Below are positions 35,372-45,019 of a stretch of 64,000 bases of DNA, piece by piece. Position 1 is the first letter of the stretch. Each line of letters begins with the position of its first letter. The DNA comes from Romboutsia sedimentorum. GTDB taxonomy: Bacteria > Bacillota > Clostridia > Peptostreptococcales > Peptostreptococcaceae. Position numbers and translations under genes: made by a program. The stretch spans positions 310,001 through 374,000 of the forward strand of contig NZ_JASKYM010000001.1 of NCBI RefSeq assembly GCF_030131845.1. Reading direction: 5' to 3'. The notes under the pieces are model-generated. The model saw only the letters and a list, made by a program, of their open reading frames with translations, searched no databases and was not told the origin of the DNA.

Positions 35372-35977
35372 CTACTTATTATTCCCTTTAAATTTTTCCA
35401 TAGTTGCATGCCCATCTTTGCTTATTCCACATCTTTTTAAAACCTTAAATATAGTAAAAAAAAGAATTTTTATATCAAATGCTAAATTATGATTATCTAC
35501 ATACTTAATATCCATTTTAAATCTTTCATTCCAGGCTAAAGTGTTTCTTCCATTAACTTGAGCCAATCCAGTTATTCCTGGTCTAACTTCATGACGTCTA
35601 AATTGCTCTTTCGAGTATAAATCTATATATTCAACAAGTAATGGTCTTGGTCCGACCAAACTCATATCTCCTTTTAACACATTTATAAGCTCTGGAAATT
35701 CATCTAAACTTGTGCTTCTAAGCAATTTTCCAAATGAAGTTAATCTTTCCTTATCAGATAGTGGTTCTCCCCATTTATCAGCAACTTCAAGCATTGTTCT
35801 AAATTTTATTATTTTAAAAATCTTACCATCTTTTCCTACTCTCTCCTGAGTAAAAAATATTGGAGAGCCTAACTTAATCCTCACTAAAATAGCTACAATA
35901 ACTAAAATAGGAGAAAGTAATAATAAACCAATTGATGAAGCTAAGATGTCTATACTTCTTTTTATAAACTTTTGCAT
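35372..35977 (-). CDS. Initiating sugar-phosphate transferase (PglC-like monotopic PGT)
   Basis: This 201-residue protein has one N-terminal re-entrant hydrophobic helix (SIDILASSIGLLLLSPILVI), then the conserved catalytic segment GSPIFFTQERVGKDGKIF with KFRTM, and the C-terminal DEFPELINVLKGDMSLVGPR and RPGITGLAQVNGRN motifs. Its length is that of the small PglC class, not the large WbaP class. It moves a sugar-phosphate, probably di-N-acetylbacillosamine-1-phosphate, from UDP to undecaprenyl phosphate and starts repeat-unit assembly. Confidence 0.9.
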   Translation of the reverse strand: MQKFIKRSIDILASSIGLLLLSPILVIVAILVRIKLGSPIFFTQERVGKDGKIFKIIKFRTMLEVADKWGEPLSDKERLTSFGKLLRSTSLDEFPELINVLKGDMSLVGPRPLLVEYIDLYSKEQFRRHEVRPGITGLAQVNGRNTLAWNERFKMDIKYVDNHNLAFDIKILFFTIFKVLKRCGISKDGHATMEKFKGNNK

Positions 35978-36006
35978 AAACCATTTTCCCTTCCATATAT
36001 ATTTTG

Positions 36007-37905
36007 TTAGGCATTTGCCTTATCATTTGCTTCTTCAGGTCTAATATAAGTGGTAACCAATTCTCTCATAATACTATCAATTAACTCTACTTCTTCTTTA
36101 TCTACAATAGCTCTTAAAACTTCTAGATGTTTCTTATACCTTTCTATATTAAAATCTACTGGTTTTCCAATAAATATCTTCTTATGTCCAGTATCAGTTA
36201 ATCCTTCTTCACTCATAAGTAACTCCTCATATAATTTTTCTCCTGGTCTAAGCCCAGTAAATTTGATATCGATATCAACATTAGGTTCAAACCCACTAAG
36301 TCGAATTAAATTATCTGCTAAATCAACTATCTTAATTGGATCTCCCATATCAAGTACAAATATCTCTCCTTCTTTTGCCATAGACCCTGCTTGTATAACA
36401 AGTTGTACAGCTTCTGGAATTGTCATAAAATATCGTATAATCTCTGGATGAGTTATAGTTACTGGTCCGCCTTCTTCAATTTGCTTTTTAATTAATGGAA
36501 TAAGACTCCCGTTGCTTCCAAGAACATTTCCAAATCTAACTGCTACAAACTCGGTTTCACTTTTTTCGTTTAAAGCTTGTATTATCATTTCTGCTACTCT
36601 TTTTGTAGCTCCCATTATACTAGTTGGATTAACAGCTTTATCCGTAGATATAAGTACAAACCTTTTAACTTTGTATTTGTCTGCCAAAGTTGCTATATTT
36701 TTAGTACCAAATATATTGTTTTTTATAGCTTCACTTGGATTTTTTTCCATAAGTGGAACATGTTTATGAGCTGCTGCATGAAACACTACATCTGGTTTAT
36801 ACTTATTAAATATCTTATTCATACGCTTTTCTTCTCTAATTGATGCTATTATTGTTCTTAAATTCAACTCATTTCCATATTTTCTTATTAATTCTTGTTG
36901 AATTGAATATGCATTATTTTCATAATTATCAAGTATTATAAGTTGTTTTGGATTGAAAGCTGCTATTTGTCTACATAATTCGCTTCCTATGCTTCCTCCA
37001 CCACCTGTTACTAATACTACGTTATTTTTTAAATACTCACTTACTTCATTTAAATTTACTTTTATTGCCTCTCTACCTAGTAAATCTTCAATTTGAAAAT
37101 CCCTAATTTTTTTTATATCTACTTTTCCATCTATAATTTCATATACACCTGGAATAATTCTTAATTTACATTTTGTTTCCTTGCATATTTTTATAATATT
37201 TTTTTTGTCTTTTTTACTTATATTAGCAATTGCTATTATAATTTCATCAATATCACATTTATCTACTAGGATGTCTACATCTTTTACCATACCTAAAATA
37301 GGTATGTTGTGTATTCTCCTACCTTTTTTATTTATGTCATCATCTATTATTCCTACAGGCTTTTTTAAAAGTTTAGGGTTGTTTTTAAGTTCTTGTATTA
37401 CCATATCCCCTGCACTTCCTGCTCCCACAATAAGCACCTTAGATGACTTTTCTTTTAATCCACTTCTTATCAAAAATCGCCTTCCTGTTCTGTAAACAAG
37501 TCTTGTTCCACCTATTAACAAGGTTGTTAGTATTAAATTTAACATATAAAAAGTTATTGAAAATTTAATTCCAATCAGTAGATGTATTAAAGAAGTTATA
37601 ATTATTGATAATGTACACGCAACTACTATTGCTATTAACTCTTCTTCGCCTGCATATCTCCATAAACTGCTATAACATCTACCTAAATATAAAGTTACTA
37701 TGCTTATAGCAATATAAATTAAAATTGCACTTATATCTATATGTTGCAACTTATATTGTGAATATATTATCCAATTAGAAGTCATAAACGCTAATATTAT
37801 GGATGCTATATCTGTTCCAATTAATATTAATTGTCTCATCTTGTACTTGCTTAATATATTTTCTAATACACTTGCTTTTTTTGGGGTAATATTTCTAAAT
37901 CTCAT
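36007..37905 (-). CDS. UDP-GlcNAc 4,6-dehydratase (PglF/CapD-like)
   Basis: This 632-residue membrane-bound enzyme has four to five N-terminal transmembrane segments (residues about 25-135), a linker Rossmann domain (VLIVGAGSAGDMVIQEL), then the SDR catalytic domain with VTGGGGSIGSELCRQI (about 300), AAAHKHVPLMEKNP, and ISTDKAVNPTSIMGATKR, where Met takes the place of the usual Tyr as in PglF. It commits UDP-GlcNAc to the bacillosamine branch. A PglF, PglC, PglD and PglE set in one operon is strong evidence for that sugar. Confidence 0.9.
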   Translation of the reverse strand: MRFRNITPKKASVLENILSKYKMRQLILIGTDIASIILAFMTSNWIIYSQYKLQHIDISAILIYIAISIVTLYLGRCYSSLWRYAGEEELIAIVVACTLSIIITSLIHLLIGIKFSITFYMLNLILTTLLIGGTRLVYRTGRRFLIRSGLKEKSSKVLIVGAGSAGDMVIQELKNNPKLLKKPVGIIDDDINKKGRRIHNIPILGMVKDVDILVDKCDIDEIIIAIANISKKDKKNIIKICKETKCKLRIIPGVYEIIDGKVDIKKIRDFQIEDLLGREAIKVNLNEVSEYLKNNVVLVTGGGGSIGSELCRQIAAFNPKQLIILDNYENNAYSIQQELIRKYGNELNLRTIIASIREEKRMNKIFNKYKPDVVFHAAAHKHVPLMEKNPSEAIKNNIFGTKNIATLADKYKVKRFVLISTDKAVNPTSIMGATKRVAEMIIQALNEKSETEFVAVRFGNVLGSNGSLIPLIKKQIEEGGPVTITHPEIIRYFMTIPEAVQLVIQAGSMAKEGEIFVLDMGDPIKIVDLADNLIRLSGFEPNVDIDIKFTGLRPGEKLYEELLMSEEGLTDTGHKKIFIGKPVDFNIERYKKHLEVLRAIVDKEEVELIDSIMRELVTTYIRPEEANDKANA

Positions 37906-37940
37906 TCAAACTAATCCCTCTTTTTTGCGTATTTTTGATT

Positions 37941-38603
37941 CTAATAATAACTGTAGTAACCATATGAATCTCTTTTTTCTACATACTTATTAAATACAGC
38001 ACCAATTACATTAGCTTTCACTTTTTCTAATCTTTCTTTGGATAATTTAACTCTTTCTTTTTCCACTTCATTATATGCAATTACCAATATAGTTCCATCT
38101 GCATAGTTAGCTAAAACTCCTGCATCCATTATTATTCCTATAGGTGATGTATCTATAAATATATAATCGTAATCTTGCTTTAAATCATCTATAAGTTCTA
38201 TAATCTTTTTAGATTCTAACATTTCGCCTGGATTATGAGGTATTGCTCCGGTAGTTAAGATTTGTAAATTTTCTAATTCAGTATTTTGAATATATTTTTT
38301 TAATTCTTTTTTATTTGTTAATACATCAGTTAATCCAAATGAATTAGTTTTATTAAACATTTTATGAATACTTGGATTTCTAAGATCTGCATCTATTATT
38401 AATACTTTTTTTTCTTCTAATGTTGCAAAACTTACAGCTAAATTAGATGCGACAGTAGTTTTTCCTTCATCTTGTTTAGAACTTGTTATTAGTATAGTTT
38501 TCATATCATTATCAATTTTTGAAAATTGTATATTGGTTCTAATAGTTCTATATGCTTCTGATATTGGAGACTTAGGATCATTAAATGTTGTTATATTTAT
38601 CAT
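37941..38603 (-). CDS. CpsD/CapB-type bacterial tyrosine kinase
   Basis: The start is the ATG at 38603, with AAAGGTGG eight bases before; an upstream in-frame ATG has no such site. The 220-residue protein has Walker A SSKQDEGKTTVASNLA, Walker A' VLIIDADLRNP and Walker B-like YIFIDTSPIG, and a C-terminal Tyr cluster (YVEKRDSYGYYSYY) for autophosphorylation. With the CpsC-like partner encoded just upstream (1 base between the stop and start) it controls polymer length and export. Confidence 0.9.
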   Translation of the reverse strand: MINITTFNDPKSPISEAYRTIRTNIQFSKIDNDMKTILITSSKQDEGKTTVASNLAVSFATLEEKKVLIIDADLRNPSIHKMFNKTNSFGLTDVLTNKKELKKYIQNTELENLQILTTGAIPHNPGEMLESKKIIELIDDLKQDYDYIFIDTSPIGIIMDAGVLANYADGTILVIAYNEVEKERVKLSKERLEKVKANVIGAVFNKYVEKRDSYGYYSYY

Positions 38604-38604
38604 C

Positions 38605-39297
38605 TTATTTACCACCTTTCTTCCCTTTATTCTCATTAGGTACTACTCCTAGTAGTGGTAATTCTAAGTGTTTTTCTATATCTTGAGGTAACTTTACTTT
38701 GTTATCTAAGTACTCAAGCAAGAATACAACAAATAATGATATCATTATTCCAAGCATTGCTGATATTGCCACATTCATTACTTTATTTGGTTTAATAGGT
38801 TGTGTTGGTAATATAGCTTTGTCTATTACTTGAACACTATTAGCCTTTGTTATTCTTTTAACTTCTTTCGTGAATACTTTTGGGATAGCGTTAGCTATCT
38901 TGGTTGCTCTTTGTGGATTTGTATCTTGAACTGATATTAAAATTATTTGAGTTTCTTTAACTGACAAGACATTTATCTTCTGTGCTACTTCTTTATATCC
39001 GCCTTTTAGTCCTAATGTGTTTGCTACTTCTTCTAGTACTGACTTTGATTTTATTATTTCTCCATAAGTTATGGCTAATTTTTCAGAAACGTTTATTTGG
39101 TCTGTTGTTATTATATCTATTCCAGGTGGTTTGTCACTGTTTACTAAAAGTGTTGTGTTTGTTTCATACACTGGACTTAGTACAAAAAAGCTTATAACTG
39201 TACTTGTAATTATTGCTATAGATGTTATTAAAAATATTATCCATAATCTTTTTTTAATAATCTGAAAGTACTCTTTTATATCGATATTCTCGTCCAT
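38605..39297 (-). CDS. Wzz/CpsC-type chain-length regulator
   Basis: This 230-residue protein has two transmembrane helices (about 18-40 and 175-198) around an extracellular Wzz domain (SPVYETNTTLLVNSD). It has the C-terminal proline-containing stretch near the second helix (LPTQPIKPNKVMNVAISAML), typical of polysaccharide copolymerases. It activates the CpsD kinase. It is the first gene of the operon, with an ATGGAGGGGG ribosome site. No CpsB phosphatase gene lies nearby. Confidence 0.9.
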   Translation of the reverse strand: MDENIDIKEYFQIIKKRLWIIFLITSIAIITSTVISFFVLSPVYETNTTLLVNSDKPPGIDIITTDQINVSEKLAITYGEIIKSKSVLEEVANTLGLKGGYKEVAQKINVLSVKETQIILISVQDTNPQRATKIANAIPKVFTKEVKRITKANSVQVIDKAILPTQPIKPNKVMNVAISAMLGIMISLFVVFLLEYLDNKVKLPQDIEKHLELPLLGVVPNENKGKKGGK

Positions 39298-39440
39298 TTT
39301 CCCCCTCCATTTTGTTTAGTATCCACTTAACTTATTGTTTCAAATAATACTATGACTGTTGTTAATGCTAATATTTTTTATTTTACATAACCTACTGCAC
39401 TGTCTATCCTATTCTACTAATTCATTTTGTGTGACTAGTT

Positions 39441-39491
39441 TATAATGATAAAATGAATGCAATATATTGCCCAAGATGTATAGTAGAAGTT
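39441..39491 (+). pseudogene. Fragment of the zinc-ribbon gene and its promoter
   Basis: TATAATGATAAAATGAATG followed by CAATATATTGCCCAAGATGT and the next codons copies the zinc-ribbon gene region at 25132-25215, with about 28 bases (holding the ribosome site) deleted. The copy breaks off after the codons for IVEV. It sits between the capsule promoter and the RND terminator, 14 kb from the intact gene; the two lie at either end of the polysaccharide operon. Confidence 0.7.
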
Positions 39492-39516
39492 GGAAAATAC
39501 AAGAATAATATGAAAA

Positions 39517-39560
39517 CGGTGCGTCTTAAAATATATTAGTTTATATTTTAAGACGCACCG
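39517..39560. terminator. Strong terminator after the RND gene
   Basis: CGGTGCGTCTTAAAATATA (39517-39535) pairs perfectly over 19 bases with TATATTTTAAGACGCACCG (39542-39560), loop of six, followed by four Ts on the minus strand. Confidence 0.85.
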
Positions 39561-39580
39561 CTTTTATACATTATTTTACA

Positions 39581-42500
39581 CTATTCATCCTCTATTATTG
39601 TATTTTTAATTTCCCTTCTATGAAACAAATCATATAATACAGGTATTAAAACTAAAGTAAGTATTGTCCCGTATATAAGACCTCCAATAGTTACAACTGC
39701 CAATCCTTGAGTCATCTCAGAGCCCATCCCTACCCCTAGCGCCATAGTAGACATTGCCAAAATTGTAGTAAGTGCTGTCATAAGTATAGGTCTTATACGA
39801 GTACGACCAGTTTCTATTATTGCGTCTCTTTTATTTTTTCCTTCTAATCTTAATTGATTTATATAATCAACAAACACTATACCATTGTTTACAATAACTC
39901 CACAAAGAACTAAAAATCCTAACATTGAAATTACACTTATCTCTCCATTTGTAATTATCAAAGCTAACAATCCTCCTGTAAATGCCAATGGAATTGTAAA
40001 CATTACTATAAATGGTGATAGCAATGATTGAAATTGTGCAACCATAATAAGATAAACAAATATAATTGCCAAAATTCCCATAAATACTAAATCTTTTAAA
40101 GACTTGTTTATAGTTTCATTCTCGCCTTTTACTTCTATGCTATATCCAGGAGGAACTTTATAATCTTTTAGTGCATATTCTACATCACGGCTTACTAGTC
40201 CTACGTTGTGTTTAGAATCTACACTTGCCCTTGCTGTTATGTATCTAGATTGATTGTCACGAGTAATAGACGATAGACCTTGTACAAATTCTAGCTTTGC
40301 AATACTTTTAAGCTTAACTTCTATTTGTTCATTGTCTTTGTTAGCTTTTATAGTTTGTTCTAATAAATTATCCTTAGAAACTTCAGTTTCATTTTCAACT
40401 ATAAGTGGGTATTCATTCTCATCTATCCTAACACTACTTAATGTTTTATCTCTTTGAATAGATTCTAAAACACTTTGATATACTTGAGCTACTGTTAATC
40501 CGTACTCCATAGCTTTGTTTTTATCTACTATAATACGTGTTTCACCTTGTGAATCTTTAATCCCATCTGATACGTCCGTAGTACCTTCAATTTTTTTTAA
40601 TATCTGTGCTATTTCTTTAGATATTTCTTGTAATTTATCAAATTCATTTCCTTTTATTACTACTTCTATTCCAGACCCTCCAATAGCATTCATATCCATA
40701 GTTGATGCGCTAACCTTAATCTCACAGTTCATTCCTTTTGTTTTTTTGTAAATCAAATCCTCTACTTGATTGTTTGTAAGCTCCTTATCTTCTTTTAATA
40801 TTATATAAAATGACGTACCATCTTTTTCACCCATCATATTTCCTTGTATCGCACCTACTGTTTCTACTTCTTTTATTGTTAGAACTTTATCTACAAACTC
40901 ATCACTAGTAGCTGTAATTTGTGATTTTTCAGAGTTTTTAGGCATTTTCATACTAGCTGTCATTTGTGTAGAATCCATACTTGGCATAAATTTAGTTCCC
41001 ATGCCTAATGCTTTGTATCCAGTAAATAAAAGTAAAACTATTGAAAATGTAATAACAATGTATTTGTAATCTAAACTTTTTCTAAGAATAAACTCATAGC
41101 TATCTACAAATTTATCAAATAATCTATGTGGCTTATCATAAACTGATGTAAGCAAACTAGATGACATAGCAGGTACTACTGTAAGTGCTACTACCAAACT
41201 TGCAATAAGTGAATACGCTATAGTAAGTCCCATATCTACAAATAGTTGCTTTGTAACACCTTTAGTAAACACTATAGGTAAAAATACACATATAGTGGTT
41301 AGTGTTGATGCAAATATAGCACCTGATACTTGTCTTGCTCCATAAACTGCAGCCTTTTTAATACTCATTCCTTGGTTTCTAAGCCTATAAATATTTTCTA
41401 TAACAACTATACTGTTATCAACTAGCATACCTACTCCAAGTGCTAATCCAGAAAGTGAAATAATATTTAATGTAATGTTACTAAAATACATAAGTACTAC
41501 TGCAAACAACACGCTTATCGGTATACTAAATGCTACAACAAGTGTAGTTTTAAAGCTTCTTAAAAAAACTAATAATACAATAATAGCTAAGATACCACCG
41601 TATATTAAGTTATCCAAAACACTAGCTATAATCATATCTATATATACGCCTTGGTCCATAAGAGTCGTGATATGTATGTTTTTATTTTCACCCGATAGAG
41701 ATTTTATTGTTTTATTAATGGACTTTGTTACATTTGATGTTGAGAAGTTACTTGATTTTTGAAATGTAAGCATAACTCCTTCATTTCCATTTATATTGGT
41801 GTAAGTTTTATCGGAGTTATCCGTAAATTCTACCTTAGCAACATCCTTTAATTTTATACTTCCAATAGTTTTATCATCTTTAAATAAAAGCAAATCTTCT
41901 AATTCTTTAGCGCTTTTGAATTTATCTCCTACTTTAACTGTATACTGTGTTTCTCCTTCTTTTACATATCCTGCTGGCATAGAAAAGTTTTCAGCTACAA
42001 GTATTTTACCTATCATATCTGCATTTATTTTATCTTTAATGTCTGCACTTTTGTATGCTTTAGCTTTTGCATCGTCCATCTTTACTTGAGCTTTGTTTAA
42101 TTCTTCTTCTCCTTGTTTTAACTTAGCCGATGCATTTGATAGTTCTTTTTCTTTATTTTTTAGAGTTTCAAGTCCATCAATAGCTTCTAATCCTTTTTTT
42201 GCTAAACTAGTTCCTTCGCTTCTTGACATACCTATTTTGTCTACAGCGCTTTGTAGTTGTTCTTTGCCTTTTTGTAATTCTTTACTTCCTTTTTCTATGG
42301 CAGATTTTGAATTTTTTATATCATCCCTAGATTTATCTAAGACCTTTTGTTGTTTGTTAAATTCAGATTCTACACTTGATAATACTCTTTGATTAATTTT
42401 ATCTATCTTTTCTTTATCTAAAGTAACTTTAAGTTGATCCTCAACTAATCCCATTGCAGTTACTGATGCTACCCCTTCAATACGCTCAAATTGAGGTAAT

Positions 42501-42979
42501 ATTTTTTCATTTACATACTTAGTAACTTCTTTTATATTCATATTCTCTATATCAATACTTAGCATCATTATAGGCATCATATCTGGATTCATCTTCATAA
42601 TTATAGGGGATGCAACGCTGTCTTCAAATTGACCTTTTACCATGTCAATCTTTCCACTCATATCAATCATTGCTGAATCCATATTTATATTTTTATTAAA
42701 TTTAAGCATTACAGTACTTGAGTTTTCACTTGATGTGGAACTTATATTTTCTAGACCACTAGTGGTTGCTAGTGCTTGTTCTAATGGTTTTGTAACTGAA
42801 TACTCTACCTTCTCAGGATTTGCTCCTGGGTATACTGTGGTGACCATTGCATAAGGTAAGTCTACACTTGGTAGTAAATCTGTATTCATGTTTTTAAATG
42901 ATACAAACCCTAATATTAGTACCAATATAACTCCCACTGCTACTGTAAATGGTCTTTTTACACTAAATTTTGGAATCAC
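39581..42979 (-). CDS. RND-family efflux transporter (HAE1/SwrC-like)
   Basis: This 1132-residue protein has the RND plan of 12 helices with two large outside loops. The opening FSVKRPFTVAVGVILVLILG and the proton-relay Asp in LALGVGMLVDNSIVVIENIY (near residue 520) are conserved, as is the second-half FLVLCGVIVNNGIVFVDYIN. The first loop carries an unusual long helical insertion (about residues 195-310, rich in Lys/Glu/Gln/Ser, with heptad-like spacing) predicted as coiled coil. In Firmicutes such exporters expel lipopeptides, fatty acids or drugs. No membrane-fusion partner is encoded nearby; the insertion could take that place. Confidence 0.88.
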   Translation of the reverse strand: MIPKFSVKRPFTVAVGVILVLILGFVSFKNMNTDLLPSVDLPYAMVTTVYPGANPEKVEYSVTKPLEQALATTSGLENISSTSSENSSTVMLKFNKNINMDSAMIDMSGKIDMVKGQFEDSVASPIIMKMNPDMMPIMMLSIDIENMNIKEVTKYVNEKILPQFERIEGVASVTAMGLVEDQLKVTLDKEKIDKINQRVLSSVESEFNKQQKVLDKSRDDIKNSKSAIEKGSKELQKGKEQLQSAVDKIGMSRSEGTSLAKKGLEAIDGLETLKNKEKELSNASAKLKQGEEELNKAQVKMDDAKAKAYKSADIKDKINADMIGKILVAENFSMPAGYVKEGETQYTVKVGDKFKSAKELEDLLLFKDDKTIGSIKLKDVAKVEFTDNSDKTYTNINGNEGVMLTFQKSSNFSTSNVTKSINKTIKSLSGENKNIHITTLMDQGVYIDMIIASVLDNLIYGGILAIIVLLVFLRSFKTTLVVAFSIPISVLFAVVLMYFSNITLNIISLSGLALGVGMLVDNSIVVIENIYRLRNQGMSIKKAAVYGARQVSGAIFASTLTTICVFLPIVFTKGVTKQLFVDMGLTIAYSLIASLVVALTVVPAMSSSLLTSVYDKPHRLFDKFVDSYEFILRKSLDYKYIVITFSIVLLLFTGYKALGMGTKFMPSMDSTQMTASMKMPKNSEKSQITATSDEFVDKVLTIKEVETVGAIQGNMMGEKDGTSFYIILKEDKELTNNQVEDLIYKKTKGMNCEIKVSASTMDMNAIGGSGIEVVIKGNEFDKLQEISKEIAQILKKIEGTTDVSDGIKDSQGETRIIVDKNKAMEYGLTVAQVYQSVLESIQRDKTLSSVRIDENEYPLIVENETEVSKDNLLEQTIKANKDNEQIEVKLKSIAKLEFVQGLSSITRDNQSRYITARASVDSKHNVGLVSRDVEYALKDYKVPPGYSIEVKGENETINKSLKDLVFMGILAIIFVYLIMVAQFQSLLSPFIVMFTIPLAFTGGLLALIITNGEISVISMLGFLVLCGVIVNNGIVFVDYINQLRLEGKNKRDAIIETGRTRIRPILMTALTTILAMSTMALGVGMGSEMTQGLAVVTIGGLIYGTILTLVLIPVLYDLFHRREIKNTIIEDE

Positions 42980-43149
42980 AATATTTTCCCCTCTCTATTT
43001 TTCAAAGCTAGGTTAAGCCTTTTATGTATTTATTTTATCCAAAAATTAACTTTTTATATAATTTATATAATGCATTTTTATAAATTTAGCATTTACATTT
43101 TTATAAGTTAATATTAAAATGCTACTATACACACTTTAAGGAGAATCAA

Positions 43150-43770
43150 ATGAAAAAATACGAATGGAGAAAAGAAGATAAAGCTTTATATCTTCCAAAA
43201 AACCAACCAACTAAAATAGATATTCAAAAGATAAAATACTTTACAGTAATAGGACATGGACATCCAGAGAATGAAAACTTTGCTAAGGCTGTAGAATCTC
43301 TATACTCGACGTCTTATTTTATAAGAATGATGCATAAAAAAGGAATAGCTCCAGATGGTTATTATGAATATACAGTGTTTCCACTTGAAGGAATTTGGGA
43401 TTTAGATGAAGAGGGTAGAAAGCTTGATTATTTAGATAAAAATCATTTTGTTTATAAGCTTATGATAAGACAACCAGATTTTGTTACTAAAGAACTCTTT
43501 GAAAAAGCTGTACAAAGTGTAAAAGAAAAGAAAGATAATAGCTTCTTAGACAAAGTAGAATTTGAGGAGATAGAAGAAGGTATGTGTGTTCAGATGATGC
43601 ATCTTGGAAGTTATGATGATGAGCCAAAGTCGTTTGAATTGATGGAGAATTATTGCGCGGAAAATAATTTAACTAGGATAGAGAAAACACATAAAGAGAT
43701 TTATATCTCAGATCCTAGAAAAACTACTGAACAAAATAGAAAAACTGTTTTAAGATTTAAAGTTAAATAA
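43150..43770 (+). CDS. GyrI-like small-molecule-binding domain protein
   Basis: This 206-residue protein resembles the GyrI-like family with two SHS2 modules: KIDIQKIKYFTVIGHGHPEN at the start, then the PDGYYEYTVFPLEGIWDLDE segment and the C-terminal MCVQMMHLGSYDDEPKSFEL block with HKEIYISDPRKT. Such proteins bind hydrophobic small molecules or hydrolyse certain toxins. It is a single gene with AAGGAGA before the ATG and is convergent with a zincin gene. Confidence 0.85.
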   Translation: MKKYEWRKEDKALYLPKNQPTKIDIQKIKYFTVIGHGHPENENFAKAVESLYSTSYFIRMMHKKGIAPDGYYEYTVFPLEGIWDLDEEGRKLDYLDKNHFVYKLMIRQPDFVTKELFEKAVQSVKEKKDNSFLDKVEFEEIEEGMCVQMMHLGSYDDEPKSFELMENYCAENNLTRIEKTHKEIYISDPRKTTEQNRKTVLRFKVK

Positions 43771-43790
43771 TATATTTAACTTTAAATCTT
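43752..43790. terminator. Bidirectional terminator overlapping both convergent gene ends
   Basis: AAGATTTAAAGTTAAATA (43752-43769) pairs perfectly with TATTTAACTTTAAATCTT (43773-43790). The stem contains the last codons and stops of both flanking genes. Confidence 0.75.
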
Positions 43791-44969
43791 ATTGTTTTCT
43801 AAATCAACTATTGCTTGTCCCTTTTGTAATAATGCATTGTAGTTATTTTGTTCTTTTATTTGCTTTATATTGTCTTCTATAATATCCTCATTTGAGATAT
43901 TAAAGTATTTCTTTAAAATTTCATATTGTGTCTCTCCTCTTTCGCTCTTACTATCTTCTATGTCTTTTTTCCATTTAATATTTACATTATCCATTATTAA
44001 TCCTAGAGCTGAGCCTGTCTCATACTTCATAGTTCTTTTTAAATATGATGTTTCAGGTCCTTTTCCACTTGCAATACAATCAAAAGCATATGTAAAAGTT
44101 ACATGATATGGTTTATCCTTTGTTGCAAGGACAGTTAAATTTTCGCCCATTAATTTGCTATATTTATATTCAATGTATCTAGCTGTACCTTCTATTGCTT
44201 CTGTTTTCGTTTCTGCTATTAGTTGTGGCCATTTTTCATATCTATAGGCACGTATCATAGTCCATTGTTTTAAATATCTTTTAATTTCTGATTTGTTATT
44301 TTCTTGCATACACTTATCTAAAAGTTCAAATTCCACACCCATTAATGCATAATTTTCTTTGTTCGTTGGATAATTTTCTATATACTCTCCATTTCCTAAC
44401 TTATCATACATCCAATTTTCTTGATTGTATACATGAAACGATTCATGCAATAAAAATGAAGAAAAATCAAAATACAAATCTGGATTTCCTATCATTTTAG
44501 GATGATATTTGAAATAAAAAGCTTGTTTTCCTTCAATGTTTATAGTCCCAAAATTTGATGGAAACCAAGTTGAAATCATATTTGTATCAAACTTACTTAA
44601 CCTATAAACTTTGGGTAAATTTAAACCTTTAGGCATAGTCATTTTTTTCGCAAAAATGCTTTTATCAATGTCTCCTACATTAATTGCATAGGCATATTTT
44701 CTAACAATCCCTTTATCTTTATTAGTTCTTATTAAAATCATTGGCATTTCATTTAATTTGTAATTTTCACTCCATAATTCATCACTATTTTCATTAAATT
44801 CACCATATATATTCGATAATTTTTCAAACATTTCTTTATCTGTTGAGTTGAATTTTTCATACTTTGTGTGTAAAGTCTTATTTAATATAATATCTACGAC
44901 TAAGCATATTACCATGATAATAAAAATGGTAGTAATTATTAAAATTGTTTTGTTGTATTTTTTTTTCAT
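43782..44969 (-). CDS. Membrane-anchored zincin-like protein of unknown family
   Basis: This 395-residue protein has one N-terminal transmembrane helix (about 8-30) and the rest outside. FLLHESFHVYNQENW at residues 173-187 contains HExxH (His175, Glu176, His179), the zinc site of gluzincin/metzincin-like peptidases. A candidate third ligand is the Glu in ETKTEAIEGTARYIEYKY about 80 residues later. No named family was recognised. It may be a surface protease or a processing enzyme. Confidence 0.55.
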   Translation of the reverse strand: MKKKYNKTILIITTIFIIMVICLVVDIILNKTLHTKYEKFNSTDKEMFEKLSNIYGEFNENSDELWSENYKLNEMPMILIRTNKDKGIVRKYAYAINVGDIDKSIFAKKMTMPKGLNLPKVYRLSKFDTNMISTWFPSNFGTINIEGKQAFYFKYHPKMIGNPDLYFDFSSFLLHESFHVYNQENWMYDKLGNGEYIENYPTNKENYALMGVEFELLDKCMQENNKSEIKRYLKQWTMIRAYRYEKWPQLIAETKTEAIEGTARYIEYKYSKLMGENLTVLATKDKPYHVTFTYAFDCIASGKGPETSYLKRTMKYETGSALGLIMDNVNIKWKKDIEDSKSERGETQYEILKKYFNISNEDIIEDNIKQIKEQNNYNALLQKGQAIVDLENNKI

Positions 44970-45019
44970 TATGTTTTTACTTCTCCTTCATAATTGTTTA
45001 TATCTTAACTTCAATCATT

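Noticed and set aside
36512..36843. Two overlapping plus-strand frames inside the PglF-like gene
   Set aside because: Antisense shadows of a strongly recognisable enzyme; no ribosome site and no similarity.
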